From assembly GCA_018663565.1 (NCBI GenBank), contig JABJQE010000009.1, forward strand, positions 1-7,214: a stretch of 7,214 bases of DNA, written 5' to 3'. Shown in pieces: positions 1-5,502 of the stretch. Source of the DNA: Phycisphaerae bacterium (GTDB taxonomy: Bacteria; Planctomycetota; Phycisphaerae; Phycisphaerales; SM1A02). Under the pieces are notes generated by a model. It was not told the origin of the DNA, made no database searches, and was given only the letters and a program-made list of their open reading frames with translations. Position 1 is the stretch's first letter. The number at the start of each line of letters is the position of its first letter. The position numbers and the translations under genes were made by a program.

Positions 1-1566
1 AAGCTCGGCATGCTCCTAGGCACGCTTCTAGCGGCGGTGGGCGTACTCTTTCTGCTCATCCCAGGAGAGCAAGGCGTCATACTCGACGCGGCGGAATTGA
101 GCCTGCTCGGTAGCGGGGGTGGCTCAGCCGCGGCCGGCCTGATCGCGTGGCTCATTGGCAAACGGGCAGCCGTCGTCGAGGTCCGAGCAATCGGCGGTAG
201 CGGCCAAGCTATTACCAAGCCATATCGCATGAGCCGTCGAGACGCGGCCCTTGTCACCACGGGAGCCTGGGTTATTGGTGCGGCCATTGCGGCATGCCCG
301 TTCCTGATGTGGGCAACGCTCGCAACAGATGTCGCGGCAGATCATCCGTTTCACTCGGTCATCGACTGTTACTTCGAGGCCATGAGCGGAATAACGACCA
401 CTGGCGCGACGGTGTTGAGTGATATCGAGTCGCTCCCCCGTTCGCTCCTCTTGTGGCGTTCCCTCATTCAGTGGCTCGGCGGCCTCGGCATTCTGGTGCT
501 CTTTGTGGCCATCTTGCCCGGACTCGGGACGGCGGCCAAGAAACTCTTTCGAATTGAATCGCCGGGCCCAGACCCAGAAGGTGTACGGCCGACCATTCGC
601 CAAACCGCTAGGCGGCTCTGGACGCTCTATCTCGGGCTCACTGTTGCGCAAATCGTGCTGCTCATGATTACGGGTATGGGCATCTTTGACGCGGCCAACC
701 ACACATTTACGACACTCGCAACAGGTGGATTTAGTACGAGAAATACCAGCATCGCCCGGCCGGAATCACTTGGTGCCGAGATCGTCTTGATTGTATTCAT
801 GGTGATTGCTGGCTCAAACTTCACCGTGCTCCTCGCATTTTTGAAGGGACGATGGAAGGCCGCGCTCGGAGACACTGAATTCCGCATCTATCTGCTGTGC
901 CTCCTCGGTGGCACTGTGTTCATCACTGCAGCGCTTGTCGGACACGGCGAGCCCCTCATGCTCAGCAATGGCACGGAACTGGCGGCTTCTGGAGGCGAAT
1001 CGCTTCGGGCAGCCGCATTCACCGTCGTCTCGCAGCAAACGACCACCGGCTATGCCACCTTTGATTTTGACCTGTGGCCATTTGCGGCCAAAGCCATGAT
1101 CATCGCCCTGATGGTGGTCGGCGGCTCCGCTGGCTCAACCGCGGGCGGAATCAAGGTAATTCGCATCTGGATTGCCCTCAAGGTGCTCTGGGGTGAGCTC
1201 GAGCGATTCTTCAGGCCAGATGTCATTCGACCGCTCAAGGTGAGCGGGCACGTCATTGACCACGAGCAGAAGCTCAATGTGGTGACCTATGTGCTTGGCA
1301 CGTTCCTCTTACTCGCGGTGGGCGCTGTCATCATCATGGCACTTGAAGCAGAGACTTCGGATTGCACGTTTACGACCGCCGCCACCACCAGCCTCGCCAC
1401 GATTTGCACCGTGGGCCCCGGGCTCGATGCGGTAGGCGCCATCCGCAACTACGCTTGGTTCACCGATACCACCAAGATCTTCCTCTGCTTCCTCATGCTC
1501 GTTGGCCGCCTCGAGGTCTTTGTCATCTTGGTGCTGTTCCAGCCCCGTTTTTGGCGAGGTGGCTAA
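1..1566 (+). CDS. trkH: TrkH-family potassium uptake channel subunit (5' end probably cut by window)
   Basis: Membrane subunit of a Trk/Ktr K+ uptake system, which normally works with a cytosolic NAD/ATP-binding TrkA partner (not in this window). Numbering from the ATG at base 10 gives 518 residues. The four pore-loop filter segments typical of the superfamily are visible: TTTGATV (about 129-135), TLATGGFST (235-243), TTTGYAT (344-350) and LATICTVGPG (462-471). GGSAGSTAGGIKVIR (371-385) matches the conserved intramembrane loop after the third filter, and MLVGRLEVFVILVLF near the C-terminus is a family signature. Hydrophobic segments at about 2-17, 37-50 and 85-104 before the first filter fit TrkH better than the shorter KtrB. 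The frame is open to base 1 (K-L-G before the Met), and the family usually has about ten residues before the first helix, so the true start probably lies upstream. The gene ends in TAA. Family call is firm; TrkH versus TrkG/KtrB is less so. Confidence 0.93.
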   Translation, partial: KLGMLLGTLLAAVGVLFLLIPGEQGVILDAAELSLLGSGGGSAAAGLIAWLIGKRAAVVEVRAIGGSGQAITKPYRMSRRDAALVTTGAWVIGAAIAACPFLMWATLATDVAADHPFHSVIDCYFEAMSGITTTGATVLSDIESLPRSLLLWRSLIQWLGGLGILVLFVAILPGLGTAAKKLFRIESPGPDPEGVRPTIRQTARRLWTLYLGLTVAQIVLLMITGMGIFDAANHTFTTLATGGFSTRNTSIARPESLGAEIVLIVFMVIAGSNFTVLLAFLKGRWKAALGDTEFRIYLLCLLGGTVFITAALVGHGEPLMLSNGTELAASGGESLRAAAFTVVSQQTTTGYATFDFDLWPFAAKAMIIALMVVGGSAGSTAGGIKVIRIWIALKVLWGELERFFRPDVIRPLKVSGHVIDHEQKLNVVTYVLGTFLLLAVGAVIIMALEAETSDCTFTTAATTSLATICTVGPGLDAVGAIRNYAWFTDTTKIFLCFLMLVGRLEVFVILVLFQPRFWRGG

Positions 1567-1567
1567 G

Positions 1568-1608
1568 GCCGTCGTTCCGGAGGCGATCCTCTCTCGCATC
1601 AAGACGGC
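1568..1608 (+). other. Weak nested inverted repeat in trkH-nuoI spacer
   Basis: GCCGTC (1568-1573) is the exact reverse complement of GACGGC (1603-1608). Inside the 29-nt loop a second small hairpin, GGAGG/CCTCT with a CGAT loop (1579-1592, one G-U pair), is possible. No T-run follows, so this is not a classic intrinsic terminator. I saw no convincing promoter in the 75-nt spacer. The stems are short and could be chance. Confidence 0.25.
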
Positions 1609-1641
1609 GATACGGCGGTTGGCTTACACTTCGGAAACGCC

Positions 1642-2199
1642 ATGACCACAGAGCCAGCCAATATTGTCGACGTAACCCCCGCACCCATGTCGCGGGGTGA
1701 TCGGTTGTTCTTGCCAGCGATCTTCAAAGGCCTTGGCACCACGCTCCGCCACACACTGGGCAATATGGGCCGCGATGGCAAGAACAAGAAGAACATCCAC
1801 GTCGTCAAGTACCCCGAAGAACGACGCGAACACCGCGACGTGCTCGAGGGCGGTTCCTATGCCCCCACATTTCGCGGTGTCCATAGGCTCAACAAAGATG
1901 ACCAGGATCGTGTGAAATGCGTCGCCTGTTTCATGTGCGCAACAGCATGCCCTGCCAACTGCATTCATATCGTCGCCGACGAAGCCCCATGGGACGACCG
2001 CGAGAAGTATCCCAAACAGTTCGATATTGACGAATTACGATGCATCTTCTGCGGCATGTGCGAAGAAGCCTGTCCGGTCGACGCGATCGAATTGACACCT
2101 CGCTATGAGATCGTTGGTCTCACCCGAAACGAAATGATCTTCGACAAAACCAAACTCCTCGAGATCTTTGACCAGACCATCGATGAGAAGCCCATGTAG
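1642..2199 (+). CDS. nuoI: NADH-quinone oxidoreductase subunit I (2x[4Fe-4S] ferredoxin-type)
   Basis: A 185-residue protein matching the NuoI/TYKY subunit of complex I, which carries clusters N6a and N6b and passes electrons along the peripheral arm towards the quinone site. Two C-x2-C-x2-C-x3-C-P motifs are seen: Cys 93, 96, 99, 103 (CVACFMCATACP) and Cys 134, 137, 140, 144 (CIFCGMCEEACP). Upstream, the amphipathic start of the membrane-facing region (FKGLGTTLRHTLG, 28-40), YPEERR (57-62) and FRGVHRL (77-83) follow the usual NuoI order. The C-terminal segment YEIVGLTRNEMIFDKTKLLEI is also family-like. The full length argues against a simple bacterial ferredoxin. The ATG at 1642 has only a weak upstream GGAA. 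No other nuo gene is visible, and the stop lies 17 nt before the atpZ-like start. The protein could serve the main complex I or a nuo set encoded elsewhere; that cannot be decided here. Confidence 0.92.
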   Translation: MTTEPANIVDVTPAPMSRGDRLFLPAIFKGLGTTLRHTLGNMGRDGKNKKNIHVVKYPEERREHRDVLEGGSYAPTFRGVHRLNKDDQDRVKCVACFMCATACPANCIHIVADEAPWDDREKYPKQFDIDELRCIFCGMCEEACPVDAIELTPRYEIVGLTRNEMIFDKTKLLEIFDQTIDEKPM

Positions 2200-2216
2200 A
2201 CGGGGTATCAAAAACC

Positions 2217-2474
2217 ATGCTGCCCTTTGGAAAGACAAACCAATCGCCCGAAGACCAAACTCGCATGTGGCGACTCGCTGGAATGGGCTGGACGCTCGTC
2301 ACTGAGCTCATCGCAGGCATGCTGTTCGGTTGGGGACTCGACTGGGCCTTTGGCACCGAAAAGGTCTTCATTATTGTGGGTGCGGTAGTCGGCCTCTTGG
2401 TGGGGCTCAGCAGCTTTATTCGTGCCGCATTGGCTGAAAACAGGCGTCTTGAGCAAGAACGCAAAAACCGATGA
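2217..2474 (+). CDS. atpZ: AtpZ-like small membrane protein (F0F1-ATPase accessory, ATPase_gene1 type)
   Basis: An 85-residue protein with two predicted membrane helices (about 20-43 and 49-69) and a basic, highly charged C-terminal tail (ENRRLEQERKNR). The pattern GMLFGWGLDWAFGTEKVFIIVGAVVG, with G-x3-GWGLD ending helix 1 and a glycine-rich helix 2, resembles the AtpZ family that heads many atp operons. In alkaliphilic Bacillus, AtpZ and AtpI have been linked to Mg2+/Ca2+ handling; whether that holds here is unknown. The start is 17 nt after the nuoI stop, with a G-rich stretch (GGGG, 2202-2205) as the only Shine-Dalgarno candidate. The stop overlaps the next start as ATGA, implying coupled translation. 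Position directly before atpI-like and atpB genes supports the call. Confidence 0.75.
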   Translation: MLPFGKTNQSPEDQTRMWRLAGMGWTLVTELIAGMLFGWGLDWAFGTEKVFIIVGAVVGLLVGLSSFIRAALAENRRLEQERKNR

Positions 2475-2887
2475 GCGCCTCTCCCACACCCGAACTTACC
2501 CTTCCGACCTGGCCACTCTTGATGGCTGCCATCGGCGCCCCCGCGGTAGCAGCCGCTGCCTGGGCTGCTGTGACGATACTTGGCCCCTGGGACATGAACA
2601 CATCGCTTATCGGGCTGCTTGCCATAGGCGTCGTGGCCTGCGTCGCGGTGGCCATTACGCTCTCGATTCGGCCATGGAAATCCAGGGCAATTGTGACCTG
2701 GGGCAGCGTGCTTATTGCTGCCTCAATGGGACGCATAGTGATCACCATTGGCATCTGCCTGTTGCTATACTCTGCGGCTCGCCTGCCGGCGGGCCCTCTG
2801 CTCATCGGCGCGATGGCGGGACTCGTTCCTGTGCTGGTTGCCGAGACCTCAATCGTGGCCAAACACTTCCAACGAGATGCGGCCTGA
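2471..2887 (+). CDS. atpI: Putative AtpI-like ATP synthase accessory membrane protein
   Basis: A 138-residue, very hydrophobic protein with four likely membrane helices (about 15-37, 43-64, 75-100 and 105-128). That size and layout fit the ATP synthase protein I family, which assists c-ring assembly and has been linked to Mg2+ uptake. Helix 3 carries a buried arginine in SMGRIVITIGICLLLYS (R88), similar to the conserved small-x-Arg pattern of AtpI helices. Helix 4 ends in a basic stretch (KHFQR). Similarity is judged by topology, the Arg-containing helix and position between atpZ and atpB, not by a strong signature. The start overlaps the atpZ stop by 4 nt (ATGA) and has no clear ribosome binding site, so translation probably depends on the upstream gene. 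A lineage-specific membrane protein with no AtpI role remains possible. Confidence 0.6.
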   Translation: MSASPTPELTLPTWPLLMAAIGAPAVAAAAWAAVTILGPWDMNTSLIGLLAIGVVACVAVAITLSIRPWKSRAIVTWGSVLIAASMGRIVITIGICLLLYSAARLPAGPLLIGAMAGLVPVLVAETSIVAKHFQRDAA

Positions 2888-2926
2888 TTCGACGCTTTAG
2901 TTCACCTCTGGACCACACTCACCACG

Positions 2927-3817
2927 ATGACTCATTTGCTGGCATCCAACCCGATTCACCACATCGTGGATCACAAAATCGACTGGCTGCATCCTGATGT
3001 GACCCTGCACATGGCAACGCTTGTCGTTGCTGGGCTCATTGGCTTGGCAGTCCTGCTTCGCGCAGCTTCAGCAATTCAAACTGGCCACGTGGACAGAGGC
3101 ACCCACCGTTATCTCACCAAGGGCCGGCTCTCACAACTCATTGAAGTGATTTCGATGTACCTCATCGAGAATGCAATTCGACCGATGCTTGGAGCCGACA
3201 CGAAACGATTCGTGCCGTTTCTGCTGTCGCTCTTCTTCTTTATTCTCACCTGCAATCTACTCGGGCTTATCCCAACCGTTGACTTTCAGCACGCATTTAC
3301 AGGATTGACTGAATCCGAGCAACGCTGGGAACTCTTCGGCGGCACGGCTACGGCCAACCTCGCCGTCACGCTTGGACTTGGTATTACAGCATTTGCTGCA
3401 ATTCAATACCAAGGATTCCGGTCACTTGGGTTCAAGGGCTGGTGCCAACACCTCACGGGCGGCGCTCCGCTCTACCTGTTGCCAATCATGTTGCCCATCG
3501 AATTGCTCGGTCTCTTCATCAAGCCGGTTGCCCTCGCTATTCGTCTCTTTGCGAACATGGTGGCGGGCCACACGTTGATGGCCGTTCTTGCTGGATTTGG
3601 CGCGACTGCCTACAACAGCACGCAGAGCTGGCTTGCTTCCGGGTCTATTTCCCTCATCTCTATTCTTGCCGCGATTCCAATCAGCTTCCTTGAGCTGTTC
3701 GTGGCGTTCCTCCAGGCCTTCATCTTTATGTTCCTCACGGCGGTATTCATCGGGCAGATGACGCACCATCACGAAGAACATGCGGAAGGTGAAGATCACC
3801 AGGCGGTTGCTCACTGA
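2927..3817 (+). CDS. atpB: F-type ATP synthase subunit a
   Basis: A 296-residue Fo stator subunit that forms the two proton half-channels facing the c-ring in the inner membrane. The key segment IELLGLFIKPVALAIRLFANMVAGH (191-215) contains the essential arginine R206, equivalent to E. coli aR210. The last helix FLELFVAFLQAFIFMFLTAVFIG (254-276) has the conserved Gln (Q263) and Glu (E256). H215 sits where E. coli has E219, and E256 where E. coli has H245, the swapped His/Glu arrangement common outside enterobacteria. The N-terminal ASNPIHHIVDHKI resembles other long bacterial a subunits. The loop at about 117-140 is longer than in E. coli. The C-terminal tail is His/Glu-rich (HHHEEHAEGEDHQAVAH). 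The start is 39 nt after the atpI-like stop with no strong Shine-Dalgarno. The N-terminal HH motif makes the first ATG preferable to M29. Confidence 0.96.
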   Translation: MTHLLASNPIHHIVDHKIDWLHPDVTLHMATLVVAGLIGLAVLLRAASAIQTGHVDRGTHRYLTKGRLSQLIEVISMYLIENAIRPMLGADTKRFVPFLLSLFFFILTCNLLGLIPTVDFQHAFTGLTESEQRWELFGGTATANLAVTLGLGITAFAAIQYQGFRSLGFKGWCQHLTGGAPLYLLPIMLPIELLGLFIKPVALAIRLFANMVAGHTLMAVLAGFGATAYNSTQSWLASGSISLISILAAIPISFLELFVAFLQAFIFMFLTAVFIGQMTHHHEEHAEGEDHQAVAH

Positions 3818-3844
3818 TCCCCTCAAAGTCATGCGATCCGCTCA

Positions 3845-3895
3845 GTGGGACGGGTCGCTCAAGTTTGTTCCTTAACTCATGATGACGCGTCCCAC
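3845..3895 (+). other. Long-loop inverted repeat in atpB-atpE spacer
   Basis: GTGGGACG (3845-3852) is the exact reverse complement of CGTCCCAC (3888-3895), with 35 nt between. An 8-bp match this close is suggestive, but the loop is long, so a stable fold is uncertain. It sits in the longest spacer of the operon (133 nt, 3818-3950), in which I saw no gene. Confidence 0.3.
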
Positions 3896-3908
3896 GGCGT
3901 CAAAACCA

Positions 3909-3928
3909 CTCGCCCCTTTATCGGCGAG
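3909..3928 (+). promoter_or_regulatory. Short hairpin just upstream of atpE
   Basis: CTCGCC (3909-3914) pairs perfectly with GGCGAG (3923-3928) around an 8-nt, T-rich loop. It ends 22 nt before the atpE ATG. No T-run follows, so a terminator is unlikely. A role in mRNA processing or in shaping the translation initiation region of atpE is inferred only from its position. Confidence 0.4.
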
Positions 3929-3950
3929 AGACAGAAGACGAAACAGAGCC

Positions 3951-4271
3951 ATGAAGAACATCATTGTCATGACCGGTTTGACTTTCCTAGCCTTGGCCTT
4001 CTTTGGCGACAGCGCCATGGCAGCCGAAGGTGCCGATGCCGCTGCTTCTATGGGCAAGGGCTTCAAGGGCATTGGCGGCGGCCTCGCCGCTGGCCTCGCT
4101 GCAGTTGGTGCCGGTCTCGGCATCGGCCGCATCGGTAGCGGTGCGTGCGAGTCAATTGCCCGACAGCCTGAAATGGCTGGCACCATTGGTACCAATATGA
4201 TCATCACCGCGGCACTCGTTGAAGGCGTTGCCCTCTTCGCGGTCGTTGTTGGTCTCTTGGGCATCCTCTGA
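3951..4271 (+). CDS. atpE: F-type ATP synthase subunit c (with signal-peptide-like leader)
   Basis: A 106-residue proteolipid of the rotating c-ring. The mature hairpin shows a glycine-rich helix 1 (GAGLGIGRIGSG, 53-64), the polar loop ARQPE (70-74) and helix 2 with the ion-carrying carboxylate E91 in AALVEGVALF. Sodium-type ligands are missing: the position of Ile-tyrobacter-type Gln32 (Ilyobacter tartaricus) is I58 here, and the Ser after the Glu is G92, so proton coupling is expected. Residues 1-24 (MKNIIVMTGLTFLALAFFGDSAMA) form a basic, hydrophobic, small-residue pattern ending in AMA, like a cleavable signal peptide, making the protein longer than the usual 70-85 residues. The ATG at 3951 is chosen because it gives this leader; the in-frame ATG at 3879 would add an unlikely Arg-rich stretch. 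No strong Shine-Dalgarno precedes it. Hairpins lie on both sides of the gene. Confidence 0.95.
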   Translation: MKNIIVMTGLTFLALAFFGDSAMAAEGADAAASMGKGFKGIGGGLAAGLAAVGAGLGIGRIGSGACESIARQPEMAGTIGTNMIITAALVEGVALFAVVVGLLGIL

Positions 4272-4287
4272 ATCAGTTCGTGTGATT

Positions 4288-4317
4288 GGCTCCTTCGGGG
4301 ACACTCCCGAAGGCGCC
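4288..4317 (+). promoter_or_regulatory. Strong hairpin in atpE-atpF spacer
   Basis: CCTTCGGG (4292-4299) and CCCGAAGG (4306-4313) are perfect reverse complements around a 6-nt loop (a G-U pair could close it to 4 nt). After one mismatch (T4291/C4314), GGC (4288-4290) pairs with GCC (4315-4317). This gives 11 pairs with one mismatch, mostly G-C. The following sequence is not T-rich, so it is not a standard intrinsic terminator. It lies 16 nt past the atpE stop and 25 nt before the atpF start. That position would suit a barrier to 3' decay or a partial attenuator that keeps atpE message more abundant than atpF message. Confidence 0.6.
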
Positions 4318-4331
4318 CCACGCGTACCCCT

Positions 4332-4335
4332 GGAG
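4332..4335 (+). promoter_or_regulatory. Ribosome binding site of atpF
   Basis: GGAG lies 7 nt before the ATG at 4343. It decides the atpF start: the in-frame ATG at 4286 lies just before the hairpin, lacks such a site, and would add a Pro-rich 19-residue leader read through the hairpin. Confidence 0.55.
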
Positions 4336-4342
4336 CGACGCA

Positions 4343-4873
4343 ATGCTGCACATTCTTGCATCCGATGCGGGCGTCAACCCCGTCAACGTCGAGTGGCTGA
4401 CACTCGTCACGACTGTTGTCGTCTTCTTATTCTTCTTTGGTATCGCGGCCGTCATGGTCTGGCCAAAGATTCTCGCTGGACTTGATGAGCGAGATCAAAA
4501 AATTCGAGGCGAAATCGAGCGGGCCGAAGTGGCTCGGGCCGAAGCGGCCAAAGCCCTACGTGAGCAGGAAGAGGCACTTCGTGCTGCTCGCGTCGAGTCA
4601 ACTGAAATGATCGCCAAGGCCCGGGCAGACGCCGAGGATGCCGCTCGTGATTTGCGAGCCAAGGCCGAGGCTGAACTGCAATCGCTACGCGAGCAGGCCC
4701 ACCGCGAAATTGACTCCGCTCGTGAATCTGCGATCAAGGATATTTCCGCTCATGTCGCAAGCCTCTCTACCGCTGTTGCTGGGCGAATCCTGAACCGCGA
4801 AATCTCGAATACCGATCAACAAGATCTTATTGATCAGACGTTGCAGCAACTTGCTGCGACCGAATCGAACTGA
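4343..4873 (+). CDS. atpF: F-type ATP synthase subunit b
   Basis: A 176-residue peripheral-stalk subunit that links subunit a in the membrane to delta and alpha on F1. One membrane helix is seen near the N-terminus (about 18-40, WLTLVTTVVVFLFFFGIAAVMVWPKI), followed by the usual PKILAGLDERDQKIRGEIERAE stretch. A long, charged, Ala-rich helix predicted to form a coiled coil covers about 45-135, and the C-terminal delta-binding part includes IKDISAHVASLSTAVAGRILNREI. The start at 4343 is backed by GGAG 7 nt upstream; an in-frame ATG at 4286 is possible but poorer. Only one b-type gene is present, with no b' copy beside it, so a b homodimer is expected. The gene ends 5 nt before atpH. Confidence 0.94.
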   Translation: MLHILASDAGVNPVNVEWLTLVTTVVVFLFFFGIAAVMVWPKILAGLDERDQKIRGEIERAEVARAEAAKALREQEEALRAARVESTEMIAKARADAEDAARDLRAKAEAELQSLREQAHREIDSARESAIKDISAHVASLSTAVAGRILNREISNTDQQDLIDQTLQQLAATESN

Positions 4874-4878
4874 CAACT

Positions 4879-5502
4879 ATGACTGCCCACACAGACTCAC
4901 TCTCTCGCATCTACGCCAAGAGCCTCTTCGAGCTCGCCGATGAGGCTGGCGGCCGTGACAAGATTCTCGAAGTCGCAGATGAACTCGAGCAAGTCTGTGA
5001 ACTGATCCGTGGCGACGCATCCTTTTGCGAATACCTCGACTCACCAGTCATTGATGCCGCCCGGCGTGCCCTTGGCATCCGATCAATCTTCACTGATCGA
5101 ATCACCGACTTGCTCATGCGATTCCTTTTGGTCCTCAACACCAATGGAAGACTTGGACACCTCGAGATGATCCACACAGCATTTCACCAACTCGTCCAGG
5201 ACGCCTGGGGTCGCGTTGAAGTAGATGTCTGGACAGCTGTCGAACTCGAACAGGACCAGCAGACGGCCCTCGCCGCCCGGCTTCATGAGATTCTTGGCAA
5301 AGAGCCCGTGCTCCACGCAGCCACCGACGCGTCGCTGATCGGTGGCATCAAGATTCGCATCGGCGATCGACTCCTCGACGGATCTGTTGTAGCGCGACTC
5401 AGGCAGTTCGAAAAAAACCTCAAGGTCAACGGCAGTCGAATTATCTCGAAGTCGCCAGCCACCTTCATGGCCGTCGCCGCAGGCGAGGAGCGATTTCAAT
5501 GA
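4879..5502 (+). CDS. atpH: F-type ATP synthase subunit delta (OSCP)
   Basis: A 207-residue delta subunit that caps F1 and binds the b stalk. The N-terminal domain begins SLSRIYAKSLFELADEAG (7-24), matching the family's Y-A-x-A/S-L-F-x-L-A pattern. TDLLMRFLLVLNTNGRLGHLEMI (76-98) matches the conserved L-x-L-L-x-x-N-x-R-L region. The C-terminal signature DASLIGGIKIRIGDRLLDGSVVARLRQFEKNL (150-181) is clear. Typical members stop near 175-185 residues soon after this signature; here about 25 extra residues follow (to RFQ). The tail's final codons include the GAGGAG that probably serves as ribosome binding site for the next gene, and the stop overlaps that gene's ATG (ATGA). It has no strong Shine-Dalgarno of its own and starts 5 nt after atpF, so coupling to atpF is likely. 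Confidence 0.93.
   Translation: MTAHTDSLSRIYAKSLFELADEAGGRDKILEVADELEQVCELIRGDASFCEYLDSPVIDAARRALGIRSIFTDRITDLLMRFLLVLNTNGRLGHLEMIHTAFHQLVQDAWGRVEVDVWTAVELEQDQQTALAARLHEILGKEPVLHAATDASLIGGIKIRIGDRLLDGSVVARLRQFEKNLKVNGSRIISKSPATFMAVAAGEERFQ
5485..5490 (+). promoter_or_regulatory. Ribosome binding site of the SIMPL-domain gene, inside atpH
   Basis: GAGGAG lies 8 nt before the ATG at 5499 and within the last codons of atpH. It is the best Shine-Dalgarno match among the genes of this window, and with the ATGA overlap it fixes the start. Confidence 0.6.

Noticed and set aside
124..702. A 192-codon open frame on the minus strand opposite trkH
   Set aside because: It lies wholly antisense to a clear TrkH gene, its translation is charged and low in recognisable motifs, and such frames are common opposite GC-rich genes.
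2422..2997. A 191-codon + strand open frame across atpZ, atpI and the start of atpB
   Set aside because: The Cys/His/Arg-rich translation has no protein-like pattern, while the other frames encode coherent membrane proteins with an ATGA junction.
3879..3950. Upstream in-frame ATG as atpE start
   Set aside because: It would place a polar Arg-rich 24-residue stretch before the signal-like leader and would translate through the hairpin at 3909-3928.
4288..4317. Intrinsic terminator after atpE
   Set aside because: The stem is strong but is followed by a C-rich sequence rather than a T-run, and essential atp genes continue downstream.
4286..4342. Upstream in-frame ATG as atpF start
   Set aside because: It lacks a Shine-Dalgarno site and lies just before the strong hairpin; the ATG at 4343 has GGAG at 7 nt and gives a normal b-subunit N-terminus.
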